DNA from: a virus
Strand: one strand, 5' to 3'
DNA length: 23,731 nucleotides
Virus record (IMG/VR): IMGVR_UViG_3300042380_000862
Location: 1 to 23,731 of that record
Part shown: positions 16,420 through 23,731 of the stretch, piece by piece
Layout of the letters: each line of letters begins with the position of its first letter
Numbering within the stretch: the stretch's first letter is position 1
The notes under the pieces: model-generated
The model's database searches: none
What the model saw: the letters and a program-made list of their open reading frames with translations, nothing else
Told to the model about the DNA's origin: nothing
Position numbers and translations under genes: made by a program

Positions 16420-16771
16420 AAATCTTTTATTGAGCATAAAAAAATTTTTGCTAAGTAATTATCCGTTTGAATCTGGTGGTTTGATAGACGAAAATTTAAA
16501 TATACTGTATTACCCGTCTTTGCAAAACGATTGTCATTCTTATTATCCTCCTCCTCAGTTTTTTGTTTCTGTTGTAAAAAAGAAAATTCTTTTTTCTTTT
16601 CATAGTCATTTGCATATCTTGGATCCTTCTGAAGAAGATATATTTTTTTTAAAAAATTATAATATTCCTGTTATAATATATAGTTTAAATTATGATTGTT
16701 TTTTAAGTGTAAATATTAAAAATGAAGGAAGTCGTATTACATGGAATACTCAGAAAATTAACTTGTCCTAG
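16364..16771 (+). CDS. K: gpK-like tail-tip assembly protein, JAMM domain only
   Basis: 135 aa. Lambda gpK has an N-terminal JAMM (Mov34/MPN-type) metalloprotease domain and a C-terminal NlpC/P60 peptidoglycan hydrolase; here only the first is present. Seen: E36 in NYPFESGGL, and H80-x-H82 with S89 and D92 in FSFHSHLHILDPSEED, matching the zinc-binding JAMM pattern except that six rather than seven residues separate the second His from Ser. Hydrophobic strands surround it as expected. ATG 16364 and ATG 16376 are both possible starts. The helix IIKHKNLLLSIKKFLL needed before E36 favours one of them and implies overlap with gpL by 44-56 bases. The C-terminus overlaps the first gpI by 50 bases. 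The stop is TAG. Located between L and I exactly as in lambda. Confidence 0.8.
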   Translation: MDYHMEDFLELDPTIIKHKNLLLSIKKFLLSNYPFESGGLIDENLNILYYPSLQNDCHSYYPPPQFFVSVVKKKILFSFHSHLHILDPSEEDIFFLKNYNIPVIIYSLNYDCFLSVNIKNEGSRITWNTQKINLS

Positions 16772-17330
16772 AATTCAGGTTAAAGTGAATTCTTTTGATG
16801 AATTGATTTCATGTTTATTAAGCAATTTTGAAAAGCTTAATTCTAAATTATATGTGTTTTTAAAAAAAGCTCATGGTCTAATTATTTTGGCTGATGATAA
16901 AATAATCGCTAATCTTAAAACTTTAAACGCTAATTTCCATCTTTTCAAAAAGCTCGAACTTATTCCTGTGTCTCGTTTTTGTATTGCTGCCACCGCCACA
17001 ATAGCTTTTACGGCAATTAAGGTTAATGCTCTTCTTGCTTTTGCTATTAATACTATTATTTTCGCAGTTATTTCAATAGGTATTAGTCTTTTAATTTCTA
17101 AATTGTTAAGTCCTAAACAACCTAATCAAGTAAAAACTTCTTCGTATATTTTCTCTAGTAAAGAGAATTTAGCTCAACGAAATGCTTCTATTCCATTGTC
17201 TTATGGTCGATTGCGTTTGAATTCTTACATTGTAAGTTCTATTTTGTTGAATTTTGATTTAACTTCTGATTTTGATATTTCATCTTTATCTTCATCGGCT
17301 TCTTCTGGTTTATTAAGCGCAAATATTTAA
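16722..17330 (+). CDS. I: Tail assembly protein I (gpI-like), first copy
   Basis: 202 aa, similar to lambda gpI. gpI acts in tail-tip assembly with K, L and J. The start MKEVVLHGILRKL is the conserved beginning of the family, which fixes the start despite the 50-base overlap with the gpK-like gene. Residues 1-80 would form the ubiquitin-like beta-grasp part. Hydrophobic segments lie at about 86-106 and 107-128 (two membrane-like helices, typical of gpI). Residues 140-202 hold the conserved SSYIFSS...IPLSYGRLRLNS block. The C-terminus FDLTSDFD...SASSGLLSANI is almost repeated in the next gene. Identity to that paralogue is highest after residue 119 and low in the beta-grasp part. Confidence 0.85.
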   Translation: MKEVVLHGILRKLTCPRIQVKVNSFDELISCLLSNFEKLNSKLYVFLKKAHGLIILADDKIIANLKTLNANFHLFKKLELIPVSRFCIAATATIAFTAIKVNALLAFAINTIIFAVISIGISLLISKLLSPKQPNQVKTSSYIFSSKENLAQRNASIPLSYGRLRLNSYIVSSILLNFDLTSDFDISSLSSSASSGLLSANI

Positions 17331-17335
17331 AATTA

Positions 17336-17950
17336 ATGAAAACTATTATTTTTCATGGTTTGTTGAAGAAGTTGTTTTGTAAACAAATTAATTTGCGCGT
17401 TTTTAAATTTAAAGATATTTTTTCTTCACTAGCCGCAAACTACAATGATTATGAAAAAAAACTAAATAAAATTAGAAAAGAGTGTTTGGGTTTTGTTGTT
17501 TTAGTTGATGGTGATTTATTTTATAAAGATTTTGATGAAATAGACTGTGAAATTGAAAACGCAAAATGTATTGAATTGATTCCTTGTTGTAAGTTCAAAT
17601 TTTTTGGAAGCTTAGTTGCTGTTTTAATTTCAATAGGTTTAAGTACTTTGTTAGCAAATATAGTTTCTTTCTTACTTACCGCATTGATTTTATTTGGTAT
17701 CAGTTTTTTGATTTCTAAATTATTTGGTCCAAAAGGTCCTGGAAATCCAGTAAAAACGGCTTCTTATATATTTTCTAATAAAGATAATATAGCAGCAAGA
17801 AATACTCCTATATCTTTGAATTATGGTCGTTTGCGTCTTGGTTCAAACGTAACAAATGCTTTTATATTAAATTTTGATTTAACCTCTGATTTTGATTTGA
17901 ATTCAATATCTCAAAATGCTTCATCAGGTTTAAGTTCTGCTTTTATTTAA
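17336..17950 (+). CDS. I: Tail assembly protein I (gpI-like), second tandem copy
   Basis: 204 aa, five bases after the first copy. It starts MKTIIFHGLLKKLFC, parallel to the first copy's start. It has the same architecture: beta-grasp-like part at 1-85, hydrophobic segments at about 89-130, then SYIFSNKDNIAARNTPIS, NYGRLRLGS and LNFDLTSDFDLNS. The two copies share the ISxLISKLxxPK linker and the SYIFSxKxNxAxRN and YGRLRL blocks but differ elsewhere, so the duplication is old. A Cys-rich patch (CKxxEL...CCKF at about 71-86) is not shared with copy one. Both keep all conserved blocks, so neither looks like a pseudogene. They might form a heteromer or serve different steps of tip assembly. Confidence 0.85.
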   Translation: MKTIIFHGLLKKLFCKQINLRVFKFKDIFSSLAANYNDYEKKLNKIRKECLGFVVLVDGDLFYKDFDEIDCEIENAKCIELIPCCKFKFFGSLVAVLISIGLSTLLANIVSFLLTALILFGISFLISKLFGPKGPGNPVKTASYIFSNKDNIAARNTPISLNYGRLRLGSNVTNAFILNFDLTSDFDLNSISQNASSGLSSAFI

Positions 17951-17953
17951 TTT

Positions 17954-20900
17954 ATGACTTCTTCTGATTCTTTTGGTTCTAGAATGTTTAGCTATTTGCA
18001 ATCGAGGAGTGATAGTTTTGCTCCTTTTGTTAAGCAAGGTGCTGCTAATAATGTTTTAGAATCAAGTTCTAAATATTTTGTTCAAGATCTAATTGGAGAG
18101 GGTCCTCTTGCTGGGTTAGTCGGTCCAGATGGAAATGAATTAGTTTTATTTGATAATGGTCAAAACAATATAGAAATTTTAAAAGGAATTTATCTAAATG
18201 ATTATCCTATTGTTAATGATTTAACTAATTCTTATAATTATAATAGAGTTAACATTTATTCGAGATCTGGTACAGAATTTCAAAGCTTTTTGCCAGCTGG
18301 TGGTGTAGGTGGATTTTCTTTTGCTAATCCCGGTGTAGCTTATAGTTTCGATAAAACAATTTATGGAATAGCTAATTCTGTTTCTCCAAATCATGTAAAA
18401 GGCTCAAATCATTCTTCAAGTATTTTAATTTTTAAAAACTTTCAATTAGATAAAAGTTTTAATTTGAAAGATGGGGATTTTACAGCTTTAAAAGGGGCTT
18501 TTAATCCTAAAAACTTTCAAGAATCCTTTGGCGTTTATCATGAAATTAAAGAGCAAATCACAGATTATTTATTTCTTTCTCTTAAATTAAATGGCTTGTA
18601 TATCACTAGTGATGACGGATCGACACTGCCTAACACTGCGACGTTTGGTATTGAAATTGGTTATAAATTAAAACCTTCTGATAGCGTTTTTATTTTTCAT
18701 AAAGTATATGGCATTTCAACAAGCCCTTATGCTTTTGATTTATTTTTTGATGTTTCAGATTTTGATTTTTCTTTGCAGCCTTTTATTAGAGTATATAATT
18801 TTTCACCAAAACAAAATCCTACAGATTTTAAAAATGCCAGATCATTAGCCGTAACTAATATTACCGAAGTTACTTCTCTTAAATTTAAGTATCCAAATAG
18901 CTGTTATTTTTTAAGTATTTTTGACGGTAGAGGATTTCCAAATCCACCTAATAGAAGTTTTGATTTGAAACTATTAAAGATTAAAGTTCCTGAAAATTAC
19001 GATGCAGAAGGAAAATCTTATGATGGATTTTGGAATGGAGAATTTGATGCGGTATTAAGATGGACAGACAATCCTGCTTGGATTTTATATGATATAATTA
19101 CTAATAATCGATATGGTGTTGGTAAATTTGGTCTTCAGCAAAATCTTGTTGATAAATGGAATTTATATAAAATTGCTAAGTATTGCGATGAAATGGTTCC
19201 AACAAATGCTGTATCGAGGTTTCCAGTTCAGCCGATTTATGGTTTATCAGAAAATAAAATATCTATTTACACGCCCGGTCAGAAGTTGACATCTTTTTTT
19301 AAAATTTTTGATTATATCGATTTAGTTAATTTAAAATTTCAAGAGATTGATGAAAACGGTGAGCAGGTTGATGTTTATCGATCTTATAAAGCTATTATTT
19401 ACGATCTTGATTTTTGCTGTAATGATGAAGGCGTTATCATCACTTTAATTAATCCTTTTGGATTGCATAAAATATTGTCTCTTTTTCCAAACATAAGAAA
19501 TTATATTTATGAAAAATATAATAATCCAAAAGAAATAAATGTTTATAAAAGAGTTTTTGCGGACATTTTAGACTTAGTTGGTACTTCAGATCCAGCTTAC
19601 GCCGATTTCAATAATTATCTTCTTGGTCAACAAATTTTTTCTAATGATGATATTGTAAATTATGTTCAAGATAGTGGTGTTGCCGCCAGTGAATATCAAG
19701 GGTTTTCTCCATTGGTTGAACCAAGGTTTCGCTGTAATTTGTCAATTGCGAATGAAACAGATGTTATTAATTTAGTTAATAATATCTCTTCTGTTTTTAA
19801 GGGCATGGTATATTGGTCAAATAATTTAATTAATTTTGATAGCGATAGACCTAAATTGCCGATTTATTTCTTTAATAATTCTAATGTTAAAGATGGTATT
19901 TTTAATTATACAGGGTCTTCAAAAGATACAAGATACACCGTTGCAAAAGTTGTTTATTCTGATGAAACAGATTCTTTTAAAGATAAAACAGTTTATGTTG
20001 AAGACAAGTTTAATATTAGGCGATACGGTTATATTGAAAAAGAAATTATTGGTTTAGGTATCACTTCTAAATCACAAGCTAAAAGAATAGGGGAATGGTT
20101 TTTAATAACAAATCAAGTTGAAGAGGAATTGGTTTCATTTACGGCGGGTCCAGAGGCTTTATTGCTTGCTCCAGGTAATGTGATATCGATAACGGATCAG
20201 TTAAAATTGTCAGGAAGAAGAGGTGGAAGAGTTGTTAGTGTCACTGATGCTGGAATCGTAACTCTTGATGATAAATATGATTTCATTAAAGCTGGAGATG
20301 TTTTATCTTTTATTATTCCAAAAGCTGCAAAGACTGTTAATGATTTAGCTTTAGAAAGTCAAAAGACAAACGAAGTAACAGATAAAAGTATAAATCAACT
20401 TCAACCAACATTTATTTATAGATTTGAAGTATTTGATGTTTCTTTGGAAGGTAATTTTAGAACTCAAGTAACATTGAAACTAGATAGCGTTGAAACACAG
20501 CAGAATTTATACTCCATTTTCCCATCTGCTATGTGGGTTTATGAAAAAGACTCTGCCAATACTTCGATAGCTTTCTCGAAGCAATATAGAATCATATCAA
20601 TTAAAGAAAAAAGCCAAGTTGAGTTTGATTTTACAGCAGCTGAATATCAAAAGACTAAATTTGCTTATTTTGAAAACAATAAAAATATAATTGTTAACAA
20701 CTTATATTCCGATTCTTCCTCTAATACAAATTCAATTATTCCTATAGATATTTTAGGATATCAAAAGGGCAACGGATCAAGAGAGCTATCTGATTATATC
20801 AATATTGATATTAAAGTTTTTAACATTGGTGAGCAATTTGATTATATCATTCCTTCTTATGAATATTCTGATGATATTTATAGCAATCTTATTTCGGTTG

Positions 20901-21133
20901 TAGAGATAAAAAATTCAAATCTTTTCCAACTTGGTAAAACTTATAATTTAAATTGTAAGGGTTTTATTGTCGAATATGTCTTAAATTCAAAAAAAGTTTC
21001 TTATGTTTGGAGATTAGGTGATAAAAATTCTGTTTTTATCGCTGTTCCTAAAGTTGAATCTAACGTGTCTTTTGAAAATTTAAGAGTGTATATGATAGGA
21101 GACAACGACGTATTCATAAATCCAGTAACATAA
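17954..21133 (+). CDS. J: Central tail tip protein J (gpJ-like, host specificity)
   Basis: 1059 aa (lambda gpJ 1132). gpJ closes the tail tip and, in lambda, carries the receptor-binding C-terminus. Family hallmarks in order: QDLIGEGPLAGLVG (44-57), GIYLNDYPIVN (78-88), KVPENYDAEGKSYDGFW (344-360) and LRWTDNPAWILYD then RYGVGKFG (368-393), which is the most diagnostic block; next DKWNLYKIAKYCDEMV (400-415), CNLSIANETDVINLVN (594-609) and GYIEKEIIGLGITSKSQAKR (692-711), followed by EELVSFTAGP...PGNVISITD. Residues 100-340 correspond to the insertion domain region. The C-terminus ends soon after a beta-rich part (about 815-1059), without an obvious long coiled stalk or receptor domain; the next gene may supply it. 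It starts three bases after the second gpI. Confidence 0.92.
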   Translation: MTSSDSFGSRMFSYLQSRSDSFAPFVKQGAANNVLESSSKYFVQDLIGEGPLAGLVGPDGNELVLFDNGQNNIEILKGIYLNDYPIVNDLTNSYNYNRVNIYSRSGTEFQSFLPAGGVGGFSFANPGVAYSFDKTIYGIANSVSPNHVKGSNHSSSILIFKNFQLDKSFNLKDGDFTALKGAFNPKNFQESFGVYHEIKEQITDYLFLSLKLNGLYITSDDGSTLPNTATFGIEIGYKLKPSDSVFIFHKVYGISTSPYAFDLFFDVSDFDFSLQPFIRVYNFSPKQNPTDFKNARSLAVTNITEVTSLKFKYPNSCYFLSIFDGRGFPNPPNRSFDLKLLKIKVPENYDAEGKSYDGFWNGEFDAVLRWTDNPAWILYDIITNNRYGVGKFGLQQNLVDKWNLYKIAKYCDEMVPTNAVSRFPVQPIYGLSENKISIYTPGQKLTSFFKIFDYIDLVNLKFQEIDENGEQVDVYRSYKAIIYDLDFCCNDEGVIITLINPFGLHKILSLFPNIRNYIYEKYNNPKEINVYKRVFADILDLVGTSDPAYADFNNYLLGQQIFSNDDIVNYVQDSGVAASEYQGFSPLVEPRFRCNLSIANETDVINLVNNISSVFKGMVYWSNNLINFDSDRPKLPIYFFNNSNVKDGIFNYTGSSKDTRYTVAKVVYSDETDSFKDKTVYVEDKFNIRRYGYIEKEIIGLGITSKSQAKRIGEWFLITNQVEEELVSFTAGPEALLLAPGNVISITDQLKLSGRRGGRVVSVTDAGIVTLDDKYDFIKAGDVLSFIIPKAAKTVNDLALESQKTNEVTDKSINQLQPTFIYRFEVFDVSLEGNFRTQVTLKLDSVETQQNLYSIFPSAMWVYEKDSANTSIAFSKQYRIISIKEKSQVEFDFTAAEYQKTKFAYFENNKNIIVNNLYSDSSSNTNSIIPIDILGYQKGNGSRELSDYINIDIKVFNIGEQFDYIIPSYEYSDDIYSNLISVVEIKNSNLFQLGKTYNLNCKGFIVEYVLNSKKVSYVWRLGDKNSVFIAVPKVESNVSFENLRVYMIGDNDVFINPVT

Positions 21134-21134
21134 A

Positions 21135-23731
21135 ATGTTTCAAGATACATCATCTAGTAATTCTTTAAATATTGCGGCTAATGGCGCTTATAAATTTGCC
21201 AATCTTGCATGTAGTATAGAATCTTCAATTGTAACCAATCCTCAAGATTATGGTTTCTCGATTGATACTCCCGCTTCTTTGATTAGGGTAAGTTCTGATC
21301 AGTTCTCGATAGGTTGGGCAGTTCTTAATCCAAATACAAATAGAACCGCTGACTTGAGTGATGGTGTTTTTTCTTATTTTACAATAGATTTATTGGATAA
21401 AAATAATAAAGTAGTTTCTACTTTAGATTCTTCTCTTCGTGATTCAACTTATTTAATAAATGTTTCTGGTTTATTTAATTTATCTAAGACTCTTTATGGT
21501 GACGAAAATTATTTGCGCGATTGCAGAATATTAATAACCTCTTATAATATATCAGGTCAAACAGCAAAAGCTGTTTTTATATTAAACTTCTTAATACCTT
21601 CTTTTACTGCTGTTGATGTAAATTTAAACAATAAAATTGTTTGTTCTTACTCTTTGAGTAATGTTCAGTATGCTAAAAATATTATTTTAGAAAAAAGTAA
21701 AACAAATTCTTTTGAATATATTGATGAGCAGATTTTTTCTTCAATTGGTTCTTCTATCTTTTATGATCCGCAAAACTATTATGATAAAAATTATTATCGC
21801 CTCTCTGTAATAGATTATTATAATACGGGATCTTCTTATTCAATTGGGCAGATAAAACCTAATACTTTAGACTTATTAACTTACGATCAAAAACCGCAAA
21901 ATATAACAGGCGGAGTAGTTGTTAATTACGATTCAGTTGCTAAAAATTATGAACGCTATTTGTTTTTAAAATGGGCGATTAATTCTTCAAATGTTCCTTT
22001 AGATTATGAAATTCATATTGGCCCAAGTGGCGCAACTGGTTCAAATGAAATTCACAGAATATATAACTATTCAACACCTGTTGTAGAAAATATAAATTTT
22101 ATAGGCTTTGAAACAGGTGTTAATGCTTTTGTAAATTCAATTAGTGGTGTTAATCCTTACTATTCAGGATCTGGATATGCTCCTGTTTTTTCCATTTCAG
22201 ATAATGGCAGTGGAATAAGATGGCAAAAACATACAGTTTATACAGATGCTAAAGGATCTTTTCCTTCTGGAGTTTTTACTGGAGAAATTCCTAATTTATT
22301 ATACTATATAAATTTTGACACAGGGTCTATTCAATCTGATAGATTATTTTTAAATTATTATTTTGATACCGGCTCTGGTTCTTTTTTGTTTAGTACGTCT
22401 GGTAATATTTTATCTGGCACATATGATTCTGGTTATTACGGTGGCTTTTCTACGGGTGACGTAAGCGGTTTAAATTATTTAAAAAATTATACTGGCGTTT
22501 TAATTGCTGAAAAAGTTAATTTAAATTATCCTTCTGGATCAATTGTTATTGCAGGTACGGAGCCGCATTTTTATATTCCTATTTCATATTCTGATAATTA
22601 TGAAGTTAAGGTTAGGGGAATAATTTCTGATCAATCGTATACAAATTTCTCTGATATAGTTTATTTTTCAAAAAGCGCAATCGATTATGCTACAACAGGC
22701 GTTAAGAAATTAAATTTTTTAGAAGGAACTGGTGTTAGTGGTTATTTGCCTGTTTTTAATAGCGAAAATACTTTAACTACTGGAACTTTATATTATAGTG
22801 GCACAAATAATTTAGTTTTTACTGAACTACCAACGACAACAACTACTGCGACTGAATATTTAGTTATAGAAAATAATGTTGTAAAAAAACAAATTGGAAG
22901 CGGCGGAAGCGGTTCTGGTGGCACCTCTGGTAGCAGCGGCACCAGCGGTTCTTCTGGAACTAGTGGAACGAGCGGATCTAGCGGAACTAGTGGTACCAGT
23001 GGATCTAGCGGAACTAGTGGTACCAGCGGTTCTTCTGGAACTAGTGGTACCAGTGGATCTAGCGGAACTAGTGGTACCAGCGGTTCTTCTGGAACTAGTG
23101 GTACCAGTGGATCTAGCGGAACTAGTGGTACCAGCGGTTCTTCTGGAACTAGTGGTACCAGCGGTTCTTCTGGAACTAGTGGTACCAGCGGTTCTTCTGG
23201 AACTAGTGGTACCAGTGGATCTAGCGGAACTAGTGGTACCAGCGGTTCTTCTGGAACTAGTGGTACCAGTGGATCTAGCGGAACTAGTGGTACCAGCGGT
23301 TCTTCTGGAACTAGTGGTACAAGTGGATCTAGCGGAACTAGTGGTACCAGCGGTTCTTCTGGAACTAGTGGTACCAGTGGATCTAGCGGAACTAGTGGCA
23401 CCAGCGGTTCTTCTGGAACTAGTGGAACGAGCGGATCTAGCGGAACTAGTGGTACCAGCGGATCTAGCGGAACTAGTGGTACCAGCGGTTCTTCTGGAAC
23501 TAGTGGTACCAGCGGTTCTTCTGGAACTAGTGGTACAAGTGGTTCTTCTGGAACTAGCGGTACAAGTGGTTCTTCTGGAACTAGCGGTACAAGTGGTTCT
23601 TCTGGCACTAGGGGCACAAGCGGTTCTTCTGGAACTAGCGGTACAAGTGGTTCTTCTGGAACTAGCGGTACAAGTGGTTCTTCTGGAACTAGCGGTACAA
23701 GTGGTTCTTCTGGAACTAGCGGTACAAGTGG
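21135..23731 (+). CDS. Fibre-like protein with Ig/Fn3-like domains and a long (GTSGTSGSS)n repeat; 3'-partial
   Basis: Open from ATG 21135 (MFQDTSSSNSLNIAANG), one base after the gpJ stop, to the window edge, with no stop; at least 865 aa. Residues 1-250 are strand-rich: an Ig-like block (about 55-155) and an Fn3-like block (about 165-240, ending YYRLSVIDYYNTGS), resembling modules that follow the tip domains in gpJ proteins. Residues 250-575 are Gly/Ser/Tyr-rich beta sequence. Then ELPTTTTTATEYLVIENN (positions 566-583) leads into a Gly/Ser/Thr tract from residue 588 (nt 22896) to the edge. This tract is a regular 9-residue repeat with Gly at every third position. The gene is probably the host-contact tip fibre, acting with gpJ. 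Function beyond the repeat is not visible because the C-terminus lies outside the window. Confidence 0.82.
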   Translation, partial: MFQDTSSSNSLNIAANGAYKFANLACSIESSIVTNPQDYGFSIDTPASLIRVSSDQFSIGWAVLNPNTNRTADLSDGVFSYFTIDLLDKNNKVVSTLDSSLRDSTYLINVSGLFNLSKTLYGDENYLRDCRILITSYNISGQTAKAVFILNFLIPSFTAVDVNLNNKIVCSYSLSNVQYAKNIILEKSKTNSFEYIDEQIFSSIGSSIFYDPQNYYDKNYYRLSVIDYYNTGSSYSIGQIKPNTLDLLTYDQKPQNITGGVVVNYDSVAKNYERYLFLKWAINSSNVPLDYEIHIGPSGATGSNEIHRIYNYSTPVVENINFIGFETGVNAFVNSISGVNPYYSGSGYAPVFSISDNGSGIRWQKHTVYTDAKGSFPSGVFTGEIPNLLYYINFDTGSIQSDRLFLNYYFDTGSGSFLFSTSGNILSGTYDSGYYGGFSTGDVSGLNYLKNYTGVLIAEKVNLNYPSGSIVIAGTEPHFYIPISYSDNYEVKVRGIISDQSYTNFSDIVYFSKSAIDYATTGVKKLNFLEGTGVSGYLPVFNSENTLTTGTLYYSGTNNLVFTELPTTTTTATEYLVIENNVVKKQIGSGGSGSGGTSGSSGTSGSSGTSGTSGSSGTSGTSGSSGTSGTSGSSGTSGTSGSSGTSGTSGSSGTSGTSGSSGTSGTSGSSGTSGTSGSSGTSGTSGSSGTSGTSGSSGTSGTSGSSGTSGTSGSSGTSGTSGSSGTSGTSGSSGTSGTSGSSGTSGTSGSSGTSGTSGSSGTSGTSGSSGTSGTSGSSGTSGTSGSSGTSGTSGSSGTSGTSGSSGTSGTSGSSGTSGTSGSSGTRGTSGSSGTSGTSGSSGTSGTSGSSGTSGTSGSSGTSGTS
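22896..23731 (+). repeat. 27-bp in-frame tandem repeat encoding GTSGTSGSS, running off the window
   Basis: A Gly-Ser lead-in at 22896-22919 is followed by irregular triplets, then strict 27-base units from 22983: 27 complete units plus a partial one. Each unit reads as three Gly-X-Y triplets (Thr-Ser, Thr-Ser, Ser-Ser), a collagen-like spacing but without proline. Two DNA forms of the third triplet, GGATCTAGC and GGTTCTTCT, alternate in the 5' part. From about 23523 the units change to GGTACAAGT with GGTTCTTCT. No unit changes length, so the frame is kept. The repeat is about 52% G+C against about 30% around it. One Ser to Arg change occurs at 23610-23612. Confidence 0.93.

Noticed and set aside
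16430-16432. TTG as the start of the gpK-like gene, nearly avoiding overlap with gpL
   Set aside because: It would remove part of the helix that precedes the conserved Glu of the JAMM fold; upstream ATG codons in frame fit the family better.
19836-20057. Small plus-strand ORF inside the gpJ-like gene
   Set aside because: It is an out-of-frame shadow of conserved gpJ sequence with low-complexity composition.
22793-23617. A 274-residue minus-strand ORF made of PLVPEEPLVPLVPLDP-type repeats
   Set aside because: It is the antisense reading of the plus-strand Gly/Thr/Ser repeat. Its length comes from the repeat having no stop in that frame, and its ends fall inside the fibre gene with no start signal or independent context.
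22983-23731. CRISPR-like direct repeats
   Set aside because: Units are contiguous 27-base copies without unique spacers and are in frame within a long ORF, so this is a coding tandem repeat.

Overview
The window is a gene-dense, AT-rich (about 30% G+C by eye) stretch of a tailed-phage or prophage genome. Every gene lies on the + strand. From the tape measure onward the gene order follows the lambda tail-tip order H-M-L-K-I-J, so the virion is most likely a siphovirus with a long flexible tail. No replication, packaging, lysis, integration or tRNA genes are visible. Whether the DNA comes from a free phage or a prophage cannot be decided. Stops are mostly TAA, with one TGA and one TAG, which fits the standard code. 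None of the visible starts has a convincing Shine-Dalgarno sequence and the upstream bases are A/T-rich. This hints at a host that initiates without SD pairing, such as Bacteroidota, but that is inference.

Layout. (1) 3-6314: a very large tape measure protein, probably continuing upstream of the window. Its N-terminal third carries four G(F/M)IPNFA motifs that separate non-canonical segments, one of which looks like a PD-(D/E)XK nuclease. (2) 6315-10885: three structural genes not found at this place in lambda. Two are beta-rich proteins that seem to share a domain, and between them lies a fibre-like protein with VGI...P...L.V-type repeats. (3) 10882-13704: a gpM-like minor tail protein with an internal duplication, followed by Ig/Fn3-like and glycine-rich regions. 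(4) 13706-15358: a protein with a C-terminal segment resembling LamG/concanavalin A-like domains. (5) 15361-21133: gpL-like (Fe-S cysteines), a short gpK-like JAMM-only protein, two tandem gpI paralogues and a gpJ-like central tip protein. (6) 21135-end: a large fibre-like ORF that runs off the window inside a 27-bp coding tandem repeat giving (Gly-Thr-Ser-Gly-Thr-Ser-Gly-Ser-Ser)n.

Working model. The tape measure sets tail length and may carry enzymatic cargo. The M/L/K/I/J proteins build and close the tail tip. The fibre-like proteins, the carbohydrate-binding-like modules in gpM and gpL, the LamG-like domain and the Gly-X-Y-like fibre would contact the host surface. The most unusual points are the nuclease-like cargo and GFIPNFA motifs in the tape measure, the reuse of a CBM5/12-like module at three sites (including between the Fe-S cysteines of gpL), the duplicated gpI, the JAMM-only gpK and the homogenised 27-bp repeat fibre.

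Genes abut, overlap by 4-56 bases, or are separated by 1-5 bases, except for one 39-base AT-rich gap at 7392-7430. No stretch over 300 bases lacks a gene.
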